In this document: piece by piece, positions 8,680 through 16,854 of the stretch | Layout of the letters: every line of letters begins with the position of its first letter | How positions within the stretch are numbered: the first letter of the stretch is position 1 | Source of the DNA: Candidatus Babeliales bacterium | GTDB lineage: Bacteria; Babelota; Babeliae; Babelales; Vermiphilaceae | Reading direction: 5' to 3' | Length of the DNA stretch: 64,000 bases | NCBI GenBank assembly: GCA_020049835.1 | Contig: JAGVLK010000008.1 | Span: 36,282 to 100,281, forward strand | The notes under the pieces: model-generated | Told to the model about the DNA's origin: nothing | Database searches by the model: none | Seen by the model: only the letters and a program-made list of their open reading frames with translations | Made by a program: the position numbers and the translations under genes

Positions 8680-9309
8680 ATGAAATATATGTGTGCCTTT
8701 CTTATAACTATGTGCATGACATCGCTGTATGCAGCAGATATAGATACTGCAACTCCACGTAATGTTGATCTTTCGCAAGTAACTATAGAGCTTCAGAATG
8801 ATCATCCAGAACTTATTGATACGTTATGCAAGATGTGGCATGATGTGTCAGGAAAAAAAGCATTTCCTGATTTTTCAGCTATTAAAGATACTTATACTAA
8901 CGATGTATTAAAGCCACAGATGCACAGTGATGAGCTGCCATTGGCCTTGATTGCTTTTTTGCACGGAGAGCCGATCGGTTTGTGTGCATTACGCCCTACG
9001 TGCATACCAAAAGTGGGAGCTGTTCCTTGGTCAGATGAACATCCGGAGAAAAAACCATGGTTTGCAATTTTTGTTGCAGCAGCTTGCCAAAAGCAGGGAG
9101 TTGGTAAGCTATTATTACGAGAAACTATGCGCTATGCGCAAACTAAGTTTGGGTTTGATCGAGCATATGTAGTGCCTGATGATGCTGAACTTGAAGCACT
9201 CTATATAAAAAAGGGATGCACAAAAATTGCTGATACTACATTACGTGATAAGCCTGCGCCGGTCTTGGAAATAGAATTTAAGAAACTGTTGAGCGCTCAA
9301 CAGCCTTAA
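8680..9309 (+). CDS. Exported GNAT-family acetyltransferase
   Basis: A 209-residue protein with a clear signal peptide (MKYMCAFLITMCMTSLYAA). The mature part is a GNAT fold: a first strand VTIELQND, LALIAFLHGEPIGLCALRP, then the acetyl-CoA loop with Q-x-x-G-V-G-K-L-L-L, and FDRAYVVPDD followed by ALYIKKGCTKI. Acetyl-CoA is not expected in the periplasm, so either the enzyme works after delivery into a host cell or its ligand is different. An AAAGGA site precedes the ATG. The exported adenylate kinase starts 36 nt downstream, suggesting one transcript. Confidence 0.78.
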   Translation: MKYMCAFLITMCMTSLYAADIDTATPRNVDLSQVTIELQNDHPELIDTLCKMWHDVSGKKAFPDFSAIKDTYTNDVLKPQMHSDELPLALIAFLHGEPIGLCALRPTCIPKVGAVPWSDEHPEKKPWFAIFVAAACQKQGVGKLLLRETMRYAQTKFGFDRAYVVPDDAELEALYIKKGCTKIADTTLRDKPAPVLEIEFKKLLSAQQP

Positions 9310-9345
9310 AATCATGGTATACAATTTTTGCCAATCAAAGGTTAT

Positions 9346-10044
9346 ATGAGATATATATTTTTATCGGTGATATTTTTCTGTTCTGTATTATTTGGTGTGC
9401 AACAACATATTGTTTTGGTTGGTCCTCCAGGAGCAGGTAAAGGTACGCTTGCCAGTTTTTTGCAAGAGCGTTATGGATATTATAATATCGCTTGTGGAGA
9501 CATATTGCGTGAGCATGTCAAAAATGGTACAGAATTTGGCAACTTGGTGAAAACATATATATCGCAAGGTGATCCGGTACCCGCTCAGATTGCATTAGAT
9601 GCATTAATTAAGCCGGAAGTAGAATCTGCTTTATCCATGAACAAACCATTTATTGTCGATGGTTTTATTTTGAGTGTAGAACACCGAGATGCATTACTTG
9701 ATTATTTTAAACAGCAGAATATTCTCGATACAGTTTATATCATTCAGTTGGATGCATCAGATGAGAGTATAATTGATCGTGTGATGTCACGTGTAGTGTG
9801 CACAACGTGTCACAAGAATTTTACGCAACAAGATAGATCATGCGATATTTGTGGCGGCCCATTGGTGGCTCGCGATGATCAAAAAATAATTGTGCAGCGG
9901 CTCAGTAAATATCATGCAAATATTGAGCCGGTTGTTGCTACATTGCCTGCGCTTTGCAAAGTAATACGAATTGATACCGAGCTTCCGCTTGCACAATTGG
10001 AACAGGAATATCAAACTATATTGCTGCATTCTGGTGTGCTATAA
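9346..10044 (+). CDS. Exported adenylate kinase-like nucleoside monophosphate kinase
   Basis: A 232-residue adenylate kinase homologue with an N-terminal signal peptide (RYIFLSVIFFCSVLFGV) in front of the first strand. The P-loop GPPGAGKGT is at 26-34, GDILREHVKNG carries the AMP-site Arg, and the LID has a Cys4 zinc site (C152, C155, C166, C169). RDD and QRLSKYH supply the remaining phosphate-binding Arg residues. The normally invariant DGFPR of the AMP site reads DGFIL here (106-109 region), so the usual AMP-binding Arg is absent. ATG 9346 with AAAGG upstream is preferred to TTG 9328. An extracytoplasmic site of action is inferred; a cytosolic protein with a hydrophobic start is less likely. 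Confidence 0.82.
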   Translation: MRYIFLSVIFFCSVLFGVQQHIVLVGPPGAGKGTLASFLQERYGYYNIACGDILREHVKNGTEFGNLVKTYISQGDPVPAQIALDALIKPEVESALSMNKPFIVDGFILSVEHRDALLDYFKQQNILDTVYIIQLDASDESIIDRVMSRVVCTTCHKNFTQQDRSCDICGGPLVARDDQKIIVQRLSKYHANIEPVVATLPALCKVIRIDTELPLAQLEQEYQTILLHSGVL

Positions 10045-10048
10045 AATT

Positions 10049-10123
10049 AACTCGTGACAAAATGTCACAAGTTGAAACTGATGCAATTGAACTGTCGACA
10101 AATTGTCGACGCTTCAAATTAAT
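10049..10123. repeat. Double-palindrome repeat, copy 2
   Basis: The second copy of the 7830-7908 repeat: AACTCGTGACAAAATGTCAC, then a diverged linker, then TGTCGACAAATTGTCGAC (10093-10110) and an AAATTAAT end. It follows the adenylate kinase stop by 4 nt. With copy 1 it brackets the mntA-hepT-GNAT-adenylate kinase segment in direct orientation. Confidence 0.7.
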
Positions 10124-10222
10124 AGGAATTAAAATATCTTAGATGCCGATCGACACTTTCTGAAATTATGTTATCATTAATAATAAGTTATATTATTAAT
10201 CTTTTATTTAAGAAAATCATCT

Positions 10223-10711
10223 ATGATGAGAATATCATTAGTGTTGTCATTAGCAGGATTATTGCTTACTCATGCAAGTTATTCGCGCAATCCGAGTTAC
10301 AGAACTTACATTTTGCCCGATGAACAGGTAATTTCTAAATGTATGAAAGAGGTATGCCTTGAATCTTTTGATCGAGAAACGGGTTATTCTAGAAAAAATG
10401 CCAATCAAGAGCTAGATGCATTTGATCTGCACGATCGATTTATCCAATCGATGTATGATTTTGTCAGATATCTAAACGGTGTTTATATGTATAGCCATGA
10501 TATAATGAGTCGATTTAACATAGTTTCAAAGATGGCGCTTTGGACTACGGGAGAAGATACATTGTATAAATGCATGCTTGGAAATGAAAAAGCAGAAGAA
10601 GTGTTATCGGAATTAAAGGAAGCTGGTATAGATATCGAAGATGTCAACCAACGCAAGAAGCAAGTGTATGAAATAGTAGAGACGGTTTTTAGCAAAACCA
10701 ACGAAAAATAA
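10223..10711 (+). CDS. Small exported protein, unknown function
   Basis: A 162-residue protein with a signal peptide (MRISLVLSLAGLLLTHASYS). The mature chain is helical, acidic and contains three Cys. No domain is recognised. The start may be either ATG of the ATGATG pair. It stands alone, followed by a hairpin terminator. Confidence 0.7.
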   Translation: MMRISLVLSLAGLLLTHASYSRNPSYRTYILPDEQVISKCMKEVCLESFDRETGYSRKNANQELDAFDLHDRFIQSMYDFVRYLNGVYMYSHDIMSRFNIVSKMALWTTGEDTLYKCMLGNEKAEEVLSELKEAGIDIEDVNQRKKQVYEIVETVFSKTNEK

Positions 10712-10725
10712 TTAATCAAATGACT

Positions 10726-10768
10726 ATAAGGGGGCATTGATGTATTAAAGGCATCCATGCCCTTTTAT
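10726..10768. terminator. Intrinsic terminator
   Basis: The arms ATAAGGGGGCAT and ATGCCCTTTTAT close over a 20-nt loop after the 10223 gene; the right arm runs into T-rich sequence. It lies between convergent genes and could also stop the DUF488 transcript. Confidence 0.6.
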
Positions 10769-10778
10769 TTATGATAAG

Positions 10779-11309
10779 TTATTCTTCTTGCGGATACGTA
10801 ATCTGAGTACCATGTACTTTTGCAAACGGCGTCATGCTGTGTGGCTTGCTGGAAGTTGCATTAAAAATATTTTCTACATTTACATTGTGTACCAATAATG
10901 CATCACCAATTAATGAGCGATGGCATCGCCATGGCACCGCTTCCGCGCACATGATAGCAACTGTTTTGTTGTGCGCAATATCTATCAGTGTGCTCAGCCC
11001 TTCAGTAAATTCTGCTGTCTGCATATAATCTGCAAAGCCCCTAAATGAGCTGTTATGCCATCCGGTATTAACTGAATCTGCATGAGCATGGCGCAAGCCG
11101 CCGAGATTTTTCTGATGACGATAACCAATATGATGGTTGCGCAAAACATGCGCCAATTCAGGTCCATTAAACTGTGGGTTGTGACGTGACTTTGGTATCG
11201 TGCGAATGTCCACAAGTTCATTAATGTTGTACTGTTGTAAGATGTTAATGAATTCGTCGATGCTGTGGGTGGAATGGCCGATGGTGTATACGGTTGTTTT
11301 TTTATGCAT
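10779..11309 (-). CDS. DUF488-family protein
   Basis: A 176-residue protein with the family signature: TVYTIGHSTHSIDEFINIL, LVDIRTIPKSRHNPQFN, LGGLR, YMQTAEF and the C-x-E-x-x-x-x-C-HR element (MCAEAVPWRCHRSLIGD). DUF488 proteins are small, cytosolic and of unknown activity; the Cys/His cluster may bind a ligand. AAAGGATATT precedes the ATG. No operon partner. Confidence 0.9.
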   Translation of the reverse strand: MHKKTTVYTIGHSTHSIDEFINILQQYNINELVDIRTIPKSRHNPQFNGPELAHVLRNHHIGYRHQKNLGGLRHAHADSVNTGWHNSSFRGFADYMQTAEFTEGLSTLIDIAHNKTVAIMCAEAVPWRCHRSLIGDALLVHNVNVENIFNATSSKPHSMTPFAKVHGTQITYPQEE

Positions 11310-11504
11310 AATATCCTTTTTGTGGTCTAAGATGCGGCTTACATCATTTTACTATAGGTGCAAAGTCAGCACTATGTCTATAAAAGTAATTCAAATTTAC
11401 AATTTGAATTTTTAATAAATCAATAAAGTGAAAATCGAGACATATTTGATAATTAATGATATGCTGAAATATGCTTAAAATAAATAATTTAAAGGGTCCC
11501 GTAA

Positions 11505-14500
11505 ATGAATCCCAAGCATAAAAAAACGCAATATTTTTCAGTAAAAGGCCTTTTTGAAGGCCTATCTAGCTTTAACGAGTTAGAAAATAGAATTTCTAGT
11601 TTACCAGAGGTTGAGCGTGGGGATGCCTTTGAGGTATTTGCCGAAGCCTACTTTAAGACTCAAGATCTTCATCAAATACAAGAAATATGGCCAGAGAAAG
11701 TATTACCACAAAGTTTGCGTGATGTTCTTGGGGTACAGACAGATGCGGGGGTTGATGGGGTTTTTAAAACTCATTCGGGCCTTTATACCGCGTATCAGGT
11801 CAAATTCAGAACTAATAGAGTTGCATTAACCTGGGATAATGACGGACTGGGTAAATTTTTTGGACAAACCGATCGAGTTGATAAACGTGTACTTTTTACT
11901 AATTCTGTTGATTTGTCACATGTTACAAACACTCGCGCTGACTTTTATTCTGTAAAAGGAACTGAGTTAGATAATCTTAACCGATCAGATTTTCAAGCAA
12001 TCGATAATTGGCTTAAAACCGGCGTAATTATAAAAAATAAAAAAACATTGTACTCATATCAGCGGGAAGCAGTTAATGATATTTTACGTGAGTTAAATAC
12101 CAACGATCGCACCACGGCAGTTATGGCATGTGGTAGTGGTAAAACATTGGTTGCTCTTTCTGTCGCTGAAAAAATAGAAGCCAAAACAATTCTTGTTTTG
12201 CTTCCGTCACTCGCATTAATTAAGCAGACGTTGCGTGATTGGGCAGATGATAATAATTGGGATAGCTTTAATTTCTTGTGTGTTTGTTCTGATATTACTG
12301 TAATCCAAGGTAGTGATGAAATTGTTTTACAGCAGTATGATTTAGATTTTCCTGTTACTACGCAACAAGAGGTTGTCGAAGCATTTCTATTAAATAAAGA
12401 CACTCCACGTAAAATTATTTTTTCTACATATCAATCGTGTCAGATAGTTGCGCAGGCAATGCCGCAGACTTTTTCTTTTGATTTAGCAATATTTGATGAA
12501 GCTCATAAAACAGCATCCCGTCAAGGGACCAATTATGCATTTGCATTACGAGACAGCAATTTATCTATAAAAAAAAGATTGTTTTTAACCGCGACGCCGC
12601 GTCATTACAATCTAAATAAAAAAGATAAAGAGGGTGAGCAACAACTTGTATTTTCTATGGATGATCAAGCTACGTATGGTCGTATAGCGCATCAACTATC
12701 ATTCAGAGCCGCTGTTAAACAAAATATAATATGTGATTATAAGGTGATCATTTCAGTAGTAACCTCTGAAATGATTAATCGTGAATTGTTAAAGCGCGGT
12801 GAAGTTATTGTTGAAGGTGATGCGGTTAAGGCATTGCGTATTGCTAATATTTTGGCGATAGAGCGTGCTGTAAAGGAATATGGAATGAAACGAATTTTTT
12901 CATTCCATAGTTCAGTTCAAGCAGCAAAATCATTTACTGCAAAAACCAATGAAGGAATTGGTATACATCTTAAAGATTTTGTTACTCTGCATGTTAATGG
13001 AGAAATGTCTACCAATAAGCGCGATGCGCTTTTAAAAGAGTTCAAGGAATCTGAAAAAGCCATTATTTCTAATGCGCGTTGCCTGACGGAAGGTGTGAAT
13101 GTTCCAGCTGTTGATATGGTTGCATTTGTTTCTCCTAAAAAAAGTAAGGTTGATATTGTACAAGCTGCTGGTAGGGCAATGCGTAAGCATGGCGATAAGA
13201 AATGCGGTTACATTTTAATTCCTCTTTTCATGCAAATGGCAGATGATGAAAGTTTTGAACAGGCACTTTCAAAAACAAAATTTGAGACGGTTTGGGATGT
13301 TCTGCAAGCAATGCAAGAACAGGATGAAAGTTTAGTAGAAATCATTGCTCAATTGCGTGAGGCTCGAGGTAAAGCACTTGGTATAAATGATAATCGTTTA
13401 CGAGAGCGCGTTGAAATTTTGGGGCCGGAATTACTTTTAGATGATTTGCGTGATGCAATAGCAACGCAAATTATTGATCAGTTAGGATCTGGTTGGGATG
13501 AAAGATTAGGAGAGCTCATAAAATTTAAAGGATTGTTCGGGCATTGCAATGTTTCGCAATTGTCCCAGCAATATCGCGATCTAGGTTCTTGGGTGACTAC
13601 GCAGCGGCGTGTTTATAACGCAAAGAAGATGTCTAGTGAACGTATTAAAAAGCTTGAAGCTATTGGGTTTGAGTGGGATCCTCTGTCAAATAAATGGGCA
13701 TCGATGTTTACTGCTTTGTCTGAATATCGCAAGAAATATGGTACTTGTAATGTGCCTCAAAATTATTCAGAAGATCTTGATCTTGGCGTATGGGTAAGTA
13801 TGCAACGATGTGCTTATAAAGCCGGAAAAATATTACAAGATCGAATTGAAAAGCTTGAATCTATCGGTTTTGAATGGGACCAATTTTCAGAGCAATGGGA
13901 AAAGATGTTTATTCAACTAAGTGAATATCGCGAAAAAAATGGTGATTGTTTTGTGCCGAGAGATTTTTCTGAAAATATTATACTCGCGACTTGGGTAAGT
14001 GATCAGCGAAAAATGTATAACAAAGGAAAATTGTCTCAACACCGAATTACTAAGCTTGAATCTATTGATTTTCATTGGGATCCATTGGATCAAGTGTGGG
14101 ATGCTAAATTTGCTGAATTATGCAAATACCAACAGATGTATGGAAATGATATACCTGCTAAATTTTCAAAACATCATAAACTTGCAATATGGATGCAGCA
14201 TCAACGAAATTACTATAAGAAAGGCCGATTATCTATCGAGAGAATAACAAAACTTGAATCGATTCGTTTTGATTGGGATCCACTAAACAATACATGGCAC
14301 ACTAGATTTGCTGAACTACGAAAATACAAAGAAGTTCATGGTAATTGTGATGTTCCTTCAAAATATTTTGAGAGTCCTTTGCTGCGATCTTGGGTTTGTA
14401 ATCAACGAACCTATTATAAGCAAAAAAAACTTTCAAATGAACGAATAATCCTTCTTGAATCGATTGGTTTTGTTTGGGAATCATTAGATCAGCAATGGGA

Positions 14501-15095
14501 AAACATGTTTAATGAACTTAATAAACACTACACAATTTTTGGTCACCCAAATGTACCCAAGCGCTATAATGAAAGTCATGGATTAGGCACGTGGTGTCAG
14601 GGACAACGAAATGCCTATAAAAACAAAAAACTATCGCCGGATCGCATTAATAAACTTACGTCGATTGGATTTTGCTGGGATCCGTTAGCTGAACAATGGG
14701 AAAGAATGTTTGTTGAATTGTTTAAATATTATGGTGAATATGGTAATTGTGATGTGCCACATAGATATTCAATGAATCCAACCCTCGGATTGTGGGTAGG
14801 TGTTCAGCGACGAGCGTATAAAAAAAATAAGTTATTGAAAGAATATATTAATCGTTTGGAATCAATTGAATTTGATTGGGCTCCACTTACTTCCTCATGG
14901 GATGAGATGTTTTATAAATTATGCAAATATCGTGAAATTCATGGTGATTGCAATGTATCATCGAAGTGTCCTGAAAATCCAATACTTGGGAGATGGGTTC
15001 ACAATCAACGGATGCTTTATAAGCAAAAAAAATTGACACAGGATCGTATTGATAGGCTCAATGGAATTGGTTTTCTTTGGAAAATAAAATTTTGA
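11505..15095 (+). CDS. Nuclease-helicase with eight helicase-associated (HA) repeats
   Basis: A 1196-residue protein. Residues about 30-175 look like a Mrr-type PD-(D/E)xK nuclease: Glu43, Asp84 in DAGVDGVF and Gln98-Val-Lys100. Then comes an SF2 helicase: Walker A CGSGKT (209-214), DEAH (330-333), TATPRHY, and helicase C with TEGVNVPAVDMV and QAAGRAMRK. From about 661 to the end there are eight tandem HA repeats of roughly 66 residues, each W-x-x-x-F-x-x-L-x-x-Y ... G-x-C-x-V-P ... LG-x-W-V-x-x-QR-x-x-YK ... KL-x-x-RI-x-KLESIGF-x-WDP. HA repeats are thought to bind DNA. A DNA-translocating restriction or defence role is inferred. A terminator follows 70 nt after the stop. It has no methylase partner here. 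Confidence 0.85.
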   Translation: MNPKHKKTQYFSVKGLFEGLSSFNELENRISSLPEVERGDAFEVFAEAYFKTQDLHQIQEIWPEKVLPQSLRDVLGVQTDAGVDGVFKTHSGLYTAYQVKFRTNRVALTWDNDGLGKFFGQTDRVDKRVLFTNSVDLSHVTNTRADFYSVKGTELDNLNRSDFQAIDNWLKTGVIIKNKKTLYSYQREAVNDILRELNTNDRTTAVMACGSGKTLVALSVAEKIEAKTILVLLPSLALIKQTLRDWADDNNWDSFNFLCVCSDITVIQGSDEIVLQQYDLDFPVTTQQEVVEAFLLNKDTPRKIIFSTYQSCQIVAQAMPQTFSFDLAIFDEAHKTASRQGTNYAFALRDSNLSIKKRLFLTATPRHYNLNKKDKEGEQQLVFSMDDQATYGRIAHQLSFRAAVKQNIICDYKVIISVVTSEMINRELLKRGEVIVEGDAVKALRIANILAIERAVKEYGMKRIFSFHSSVQAAKSFTAKTNEGIGIHLKDFVTLHVNGEMSTNKRDALLKEFKESEKAIISNARCLTEGVNVPAVDMVAFVSPKKSKVDIVQAAGRAMRKHGDKKCGYILIPLFMQMADDESFEQALSKTKFETVWDVLQAMQEQDESLVEIIAQLREARGKALGINDNRLRERVEILGPELLLDDLRDAIATQIIDQLGSGWDERLGELIKFKGLFGHCNVSQLSQQYRDLGSWVTTQRRVYNAKKMSSERIKKLEAIGFEWDPLSNKWASMFTALSEYRKKYGTCNVPQNYSEDLDLGVWVSMQRCAYKAGKILQDRIEKLESIGFEWDQFSEQWEKMFIQLSEYREKNGDCFVPRDFSENIILATWVSDQRKMYNKGKLSQHRITKLESIDFHWDPLDQVWDAKFAELCKYQQMYGNDIPAKFSKHHKLAIWMQHQRNYYKKGRLSIERITKLESIRFDWDPLNNTWHTRFAELRKYKEVHGNCDVPSKYFESPLLRSWVCNQRTYYKQKKLSNERIILLESIGFVWESLDQQWENMFNELNKHYTIFGHPNVPKRYNESHGLGTWCQGQRNAYKNKKLSPDRINKLTSIGFCWDPLAEQWERMFVELFKYYGEYGNCDVPHRYSMNPTLGLWVGVQRRAYKKNKLLKEYINRLESIEFDWAPLTSSWDEMFYKLCKYREIHGDCNVSSKCPENPILGRWVHNQRMLYKQKKLTQDRIDRLNGIGFLWKIKF

Positions 15096-15166
15096 ATATT
15101 GTAAGATTTTGTATTTGGCTATAGATATTTTTCCAAGAAGGGACTTTGTGATTGTCCGTTCAAAAT

Positions 15167-15195
15167 CAGCCGTTTTGCATATTAGGCTGTTTTTG
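15167..15195 (+). terminator. Intrinsic terminator of the helicase gene
   Basis: CAGCC (15167-15171) pairs with GGCTG (15185-15189) and five T residues follow. The stem is short, so efficiency is uncertain. Confidence 0.55.
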
Positions 15196-15335
15196 TATTT
15201 CTATATGCGCTCTTTGCAACATATTTAAACTGCTCGGGCCTTCGTTAAAAGCTATAATTGAATAAATATAGATTGAGAAGGCGCTATTGTATATTTAAAA
15301 TTATCAGTGCAAGATAGTATGTATTTTCAGATAAC

Positions 15336-15384
15336 TGCATTTATGCTCCTATTATATGCCTTATATAATAGGAGCATAAATGCA
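15336..15384. repeat. Perfect 22-bp inverted repeat
   Basis: The arms 15336-15357 and 15363-15384 are exact reverse complements (22 nt each; core ATGCTCCTATTATAT) around the 5-nt loop GCCTT. There is no T tract on either side, so it is not a standard terminator. It lies about 110 nt ahead of the gene at 15500. Confidence 0.75.
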
Positions 15385-15499
15385 AGAAAAAAATAACTAT
15401 TTTGCTAAAATTTTCTTCTTGCATTCATTTTCGTTCTCGTGCAATCTACAAGAAGTATTCATGGGGAATGTATAAACCTTTAACCACAGGAGAATGTAT

Positions 15500-15778
15500 A
15501 TGATCAAAAACATACAAGACCCCCACGATAAAAGGAGAATGGAAATGCGTGATAACTTGCGTGATATCTATTTACAAGACCGGCTGCAAAATTGGCCTAT
15601 TCCAGCACAGAGAATTGGCAATAAGATCGTCGTGAAGCATAAGAACTTTCCACGCTTACACATCGAAGTCTCTACGGAAAGAGAGGCGGCAGAGCGGTTT
15701 TTAGGTATTATCGAAAAACAGTTAGTAGATGCACCTATCGAAATGATAGATCATCTTTTTGACCAGTTTTTAGCGTAA
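15500..15778 (+). CDS. Small hypothetical protein
   Basis: A 92-residue basic-acidic protein (NLRDIYLQDRLQNWPIPAQR, then a beta segment KIVVKHKNFPRLHIEV and a C-terminal helix). No family is recognised. ATG 15500 has AGGAG 7 nt upstream; an in-frame ATG at 15545 has an even better AAGGAG at 15532-15537, so two starts are possible and the leader looks locally duplicated (GGAGAATGTATATG versus GGAGAATGGAAATG). Confidence 0.6.
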   Translation: MIKNIQDPHDKRRMEMRDNLRDIYLQDRLQNWPIPAQRIGNKIVVKHKNFPRLHIEVSTEREAAERFLGIIEKQLVDAPIEMIDHLFDQFLA

Positions 15779-15824
15779 TTAACGTTAGGGTGCATGCACT
15801 TTATGCAAGGCGAAGGAATAGCGC

Positions 15825-15998
15825 ATGGTATTTGACAAGAAGTTATATGACGAACTTCGCGAGATAGCCGAAGAACAACGCCAAAGTGAAAACAAGGCGT
15901 TGACTATGGGTGAATCGTCGTGGGATGAACTTGGGCGAACTCGTGATTTGAACACTCGAGTAACTGAGATCATGCAACAGTTAACTAAGAAGCGCTAA
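15825..15998 (+). CDS. Small hypothetical protein
   Basis: A 57-codon frame from ATG 15825 to TAA 15998, 46 nt after the preceding gene and with GAAGGA 7 nt upstream. It encodes a highly charged helical peptide (KLYDELREIAEEQRQSENKAL, TRDLNTRVTEIMQQLTKKR in parts). No family is recognised. The charged, heptad-like pattern and the operon-like spacing support it as real. Confidence 0.5.
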   Translation: MVFDKKLYDELREIAEEQRQSENKALTMGESSWDELGRTRDLNTRVTEIMQQLTKKR

Positions 15999-16054
15999 TT
16001 GTGCTACGAAGTTGAACTTCAATGTGGTGCGTATCCGAAAAGGTGCGCACCACC

Positions 16055-16702
16055 TTATTCCATATCTGAAAGATATCTAATCTCCGCAACCGGATCAGCG
16101 GCGCCAAAGATCCCTTGTGCAACACCAAATTCAGTAGCGCCTGCATGCAGCGGGCCGGCAATAGTTGAGCGGTTGATACCGCCGTCACATGCAATGGTTA
16201 CGTTGTAGCCATTTCGCTCAATAAATTGGGCTAAAGTTGCCACACGAGTAGTCGTTTCGGGTATAAATTGCTGACCAGAATGGCCAGGATTAACCGACAT
16301 CACGAGAACTTGATCTACCAATGCAAGGTAGGGGTAAATTTCATTTAAGGGCGTTTTTGGATTGATTGCAATGCTCGGCCGCCAATTTTTTGCCCGAATG
16401 GCACGAATAACAACTTGTACGTCGTCATTTGTTTCTATATGAAAGGTCACCGTGCTTTCAGGAGCGAGCTTAAGTTTTTCTAAAAATAAGGTAGGGTGAT
16501 CGATCATAAGATGCGCCCAGATCGGCTTTAACGTAGCTTGTGCAATTGCATTGGCAAATTGTGCTCCCCACGTTAAATTTGGCACAAAATGGTTGTCCAT
16601 GATATCAATATGCCAGCCCGCGCTAACCGCTTGCAGGCGTTCCATGGTGGCTTGTAAATTCAGTAAATCTGCTGAAATGAGTGATGGATAGATGCTTGGC
16701 AT
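16055..16702 (-). CDS. rpe: Ribulose-phosphate 3-epimerase
   Basis: A 215-residue TIM-barrel protein. Signature segments are IYPSLISADLLNL, WHIDIMDNHFVPNLTWG, HLMIDHP, TFHIET, VLVMSVNPGHSGQQFI and ACDGGIN, carrying the metal His residues and the two catalytic Asp. It interconverts ribulose 5-phosphate and xylulose 5-phosphate in the pentose phosphate pathway. Length is normal. An AAAGGG site precedes the ATG. In a reduced genome this points to retention of at least part of the pentose phosphate route. Confidence 0.95.
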   Translation of the reverse strand: MPSIYPSLISADLLNLQATMERLQAVSAGWHIDIMDNHFVPNLTWGAQFANAIAQATLKPIWAHLMIDHPTLFLEKLKLAPESTVTFHIETNDDVQVVIRAIRAKNWRPSIAINPKTPLNEIYPYLALVDQVLVMSVNPGHSGQQFIPETTTRVATLAQFIERNGYNVTIACDGGINRSTIAGPLHAGATEFGVAQGIFGAADPVAEIRYLSDME

Positions 16703-16854
16703 AAGAATCCCTTTTTGGATTCAGCCTACTATCTTTATGCGCTTAAGCACAAGAAATCAGCCCCCTCATGACAATATTATAGTATCTGGTACACTAAATA
16801 CGGTAGGAAAGCCTACACAAACGCATTAACACACCAGTACAAAAGGATCTTCTG

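Larger units (their letters stand above)
15096..15499. other. Intergenic region with terminator and 22-bp hairpin
   Basis: A 404-nt stretch with no convincing gene. It holds a terminator (15167-15195), an AT-rich middle, a perfect 22-bp inverted repeat (15336-15384), and the leader of the next small gene. Confidence 0.6.

Noticed and set aside
13489..15095. DNA-level tandem repeat region
   Set aside because: The periodicity is that of the encoded HA protein repeats and the nucleotide copies are diverged; it is not a separate repeat element.
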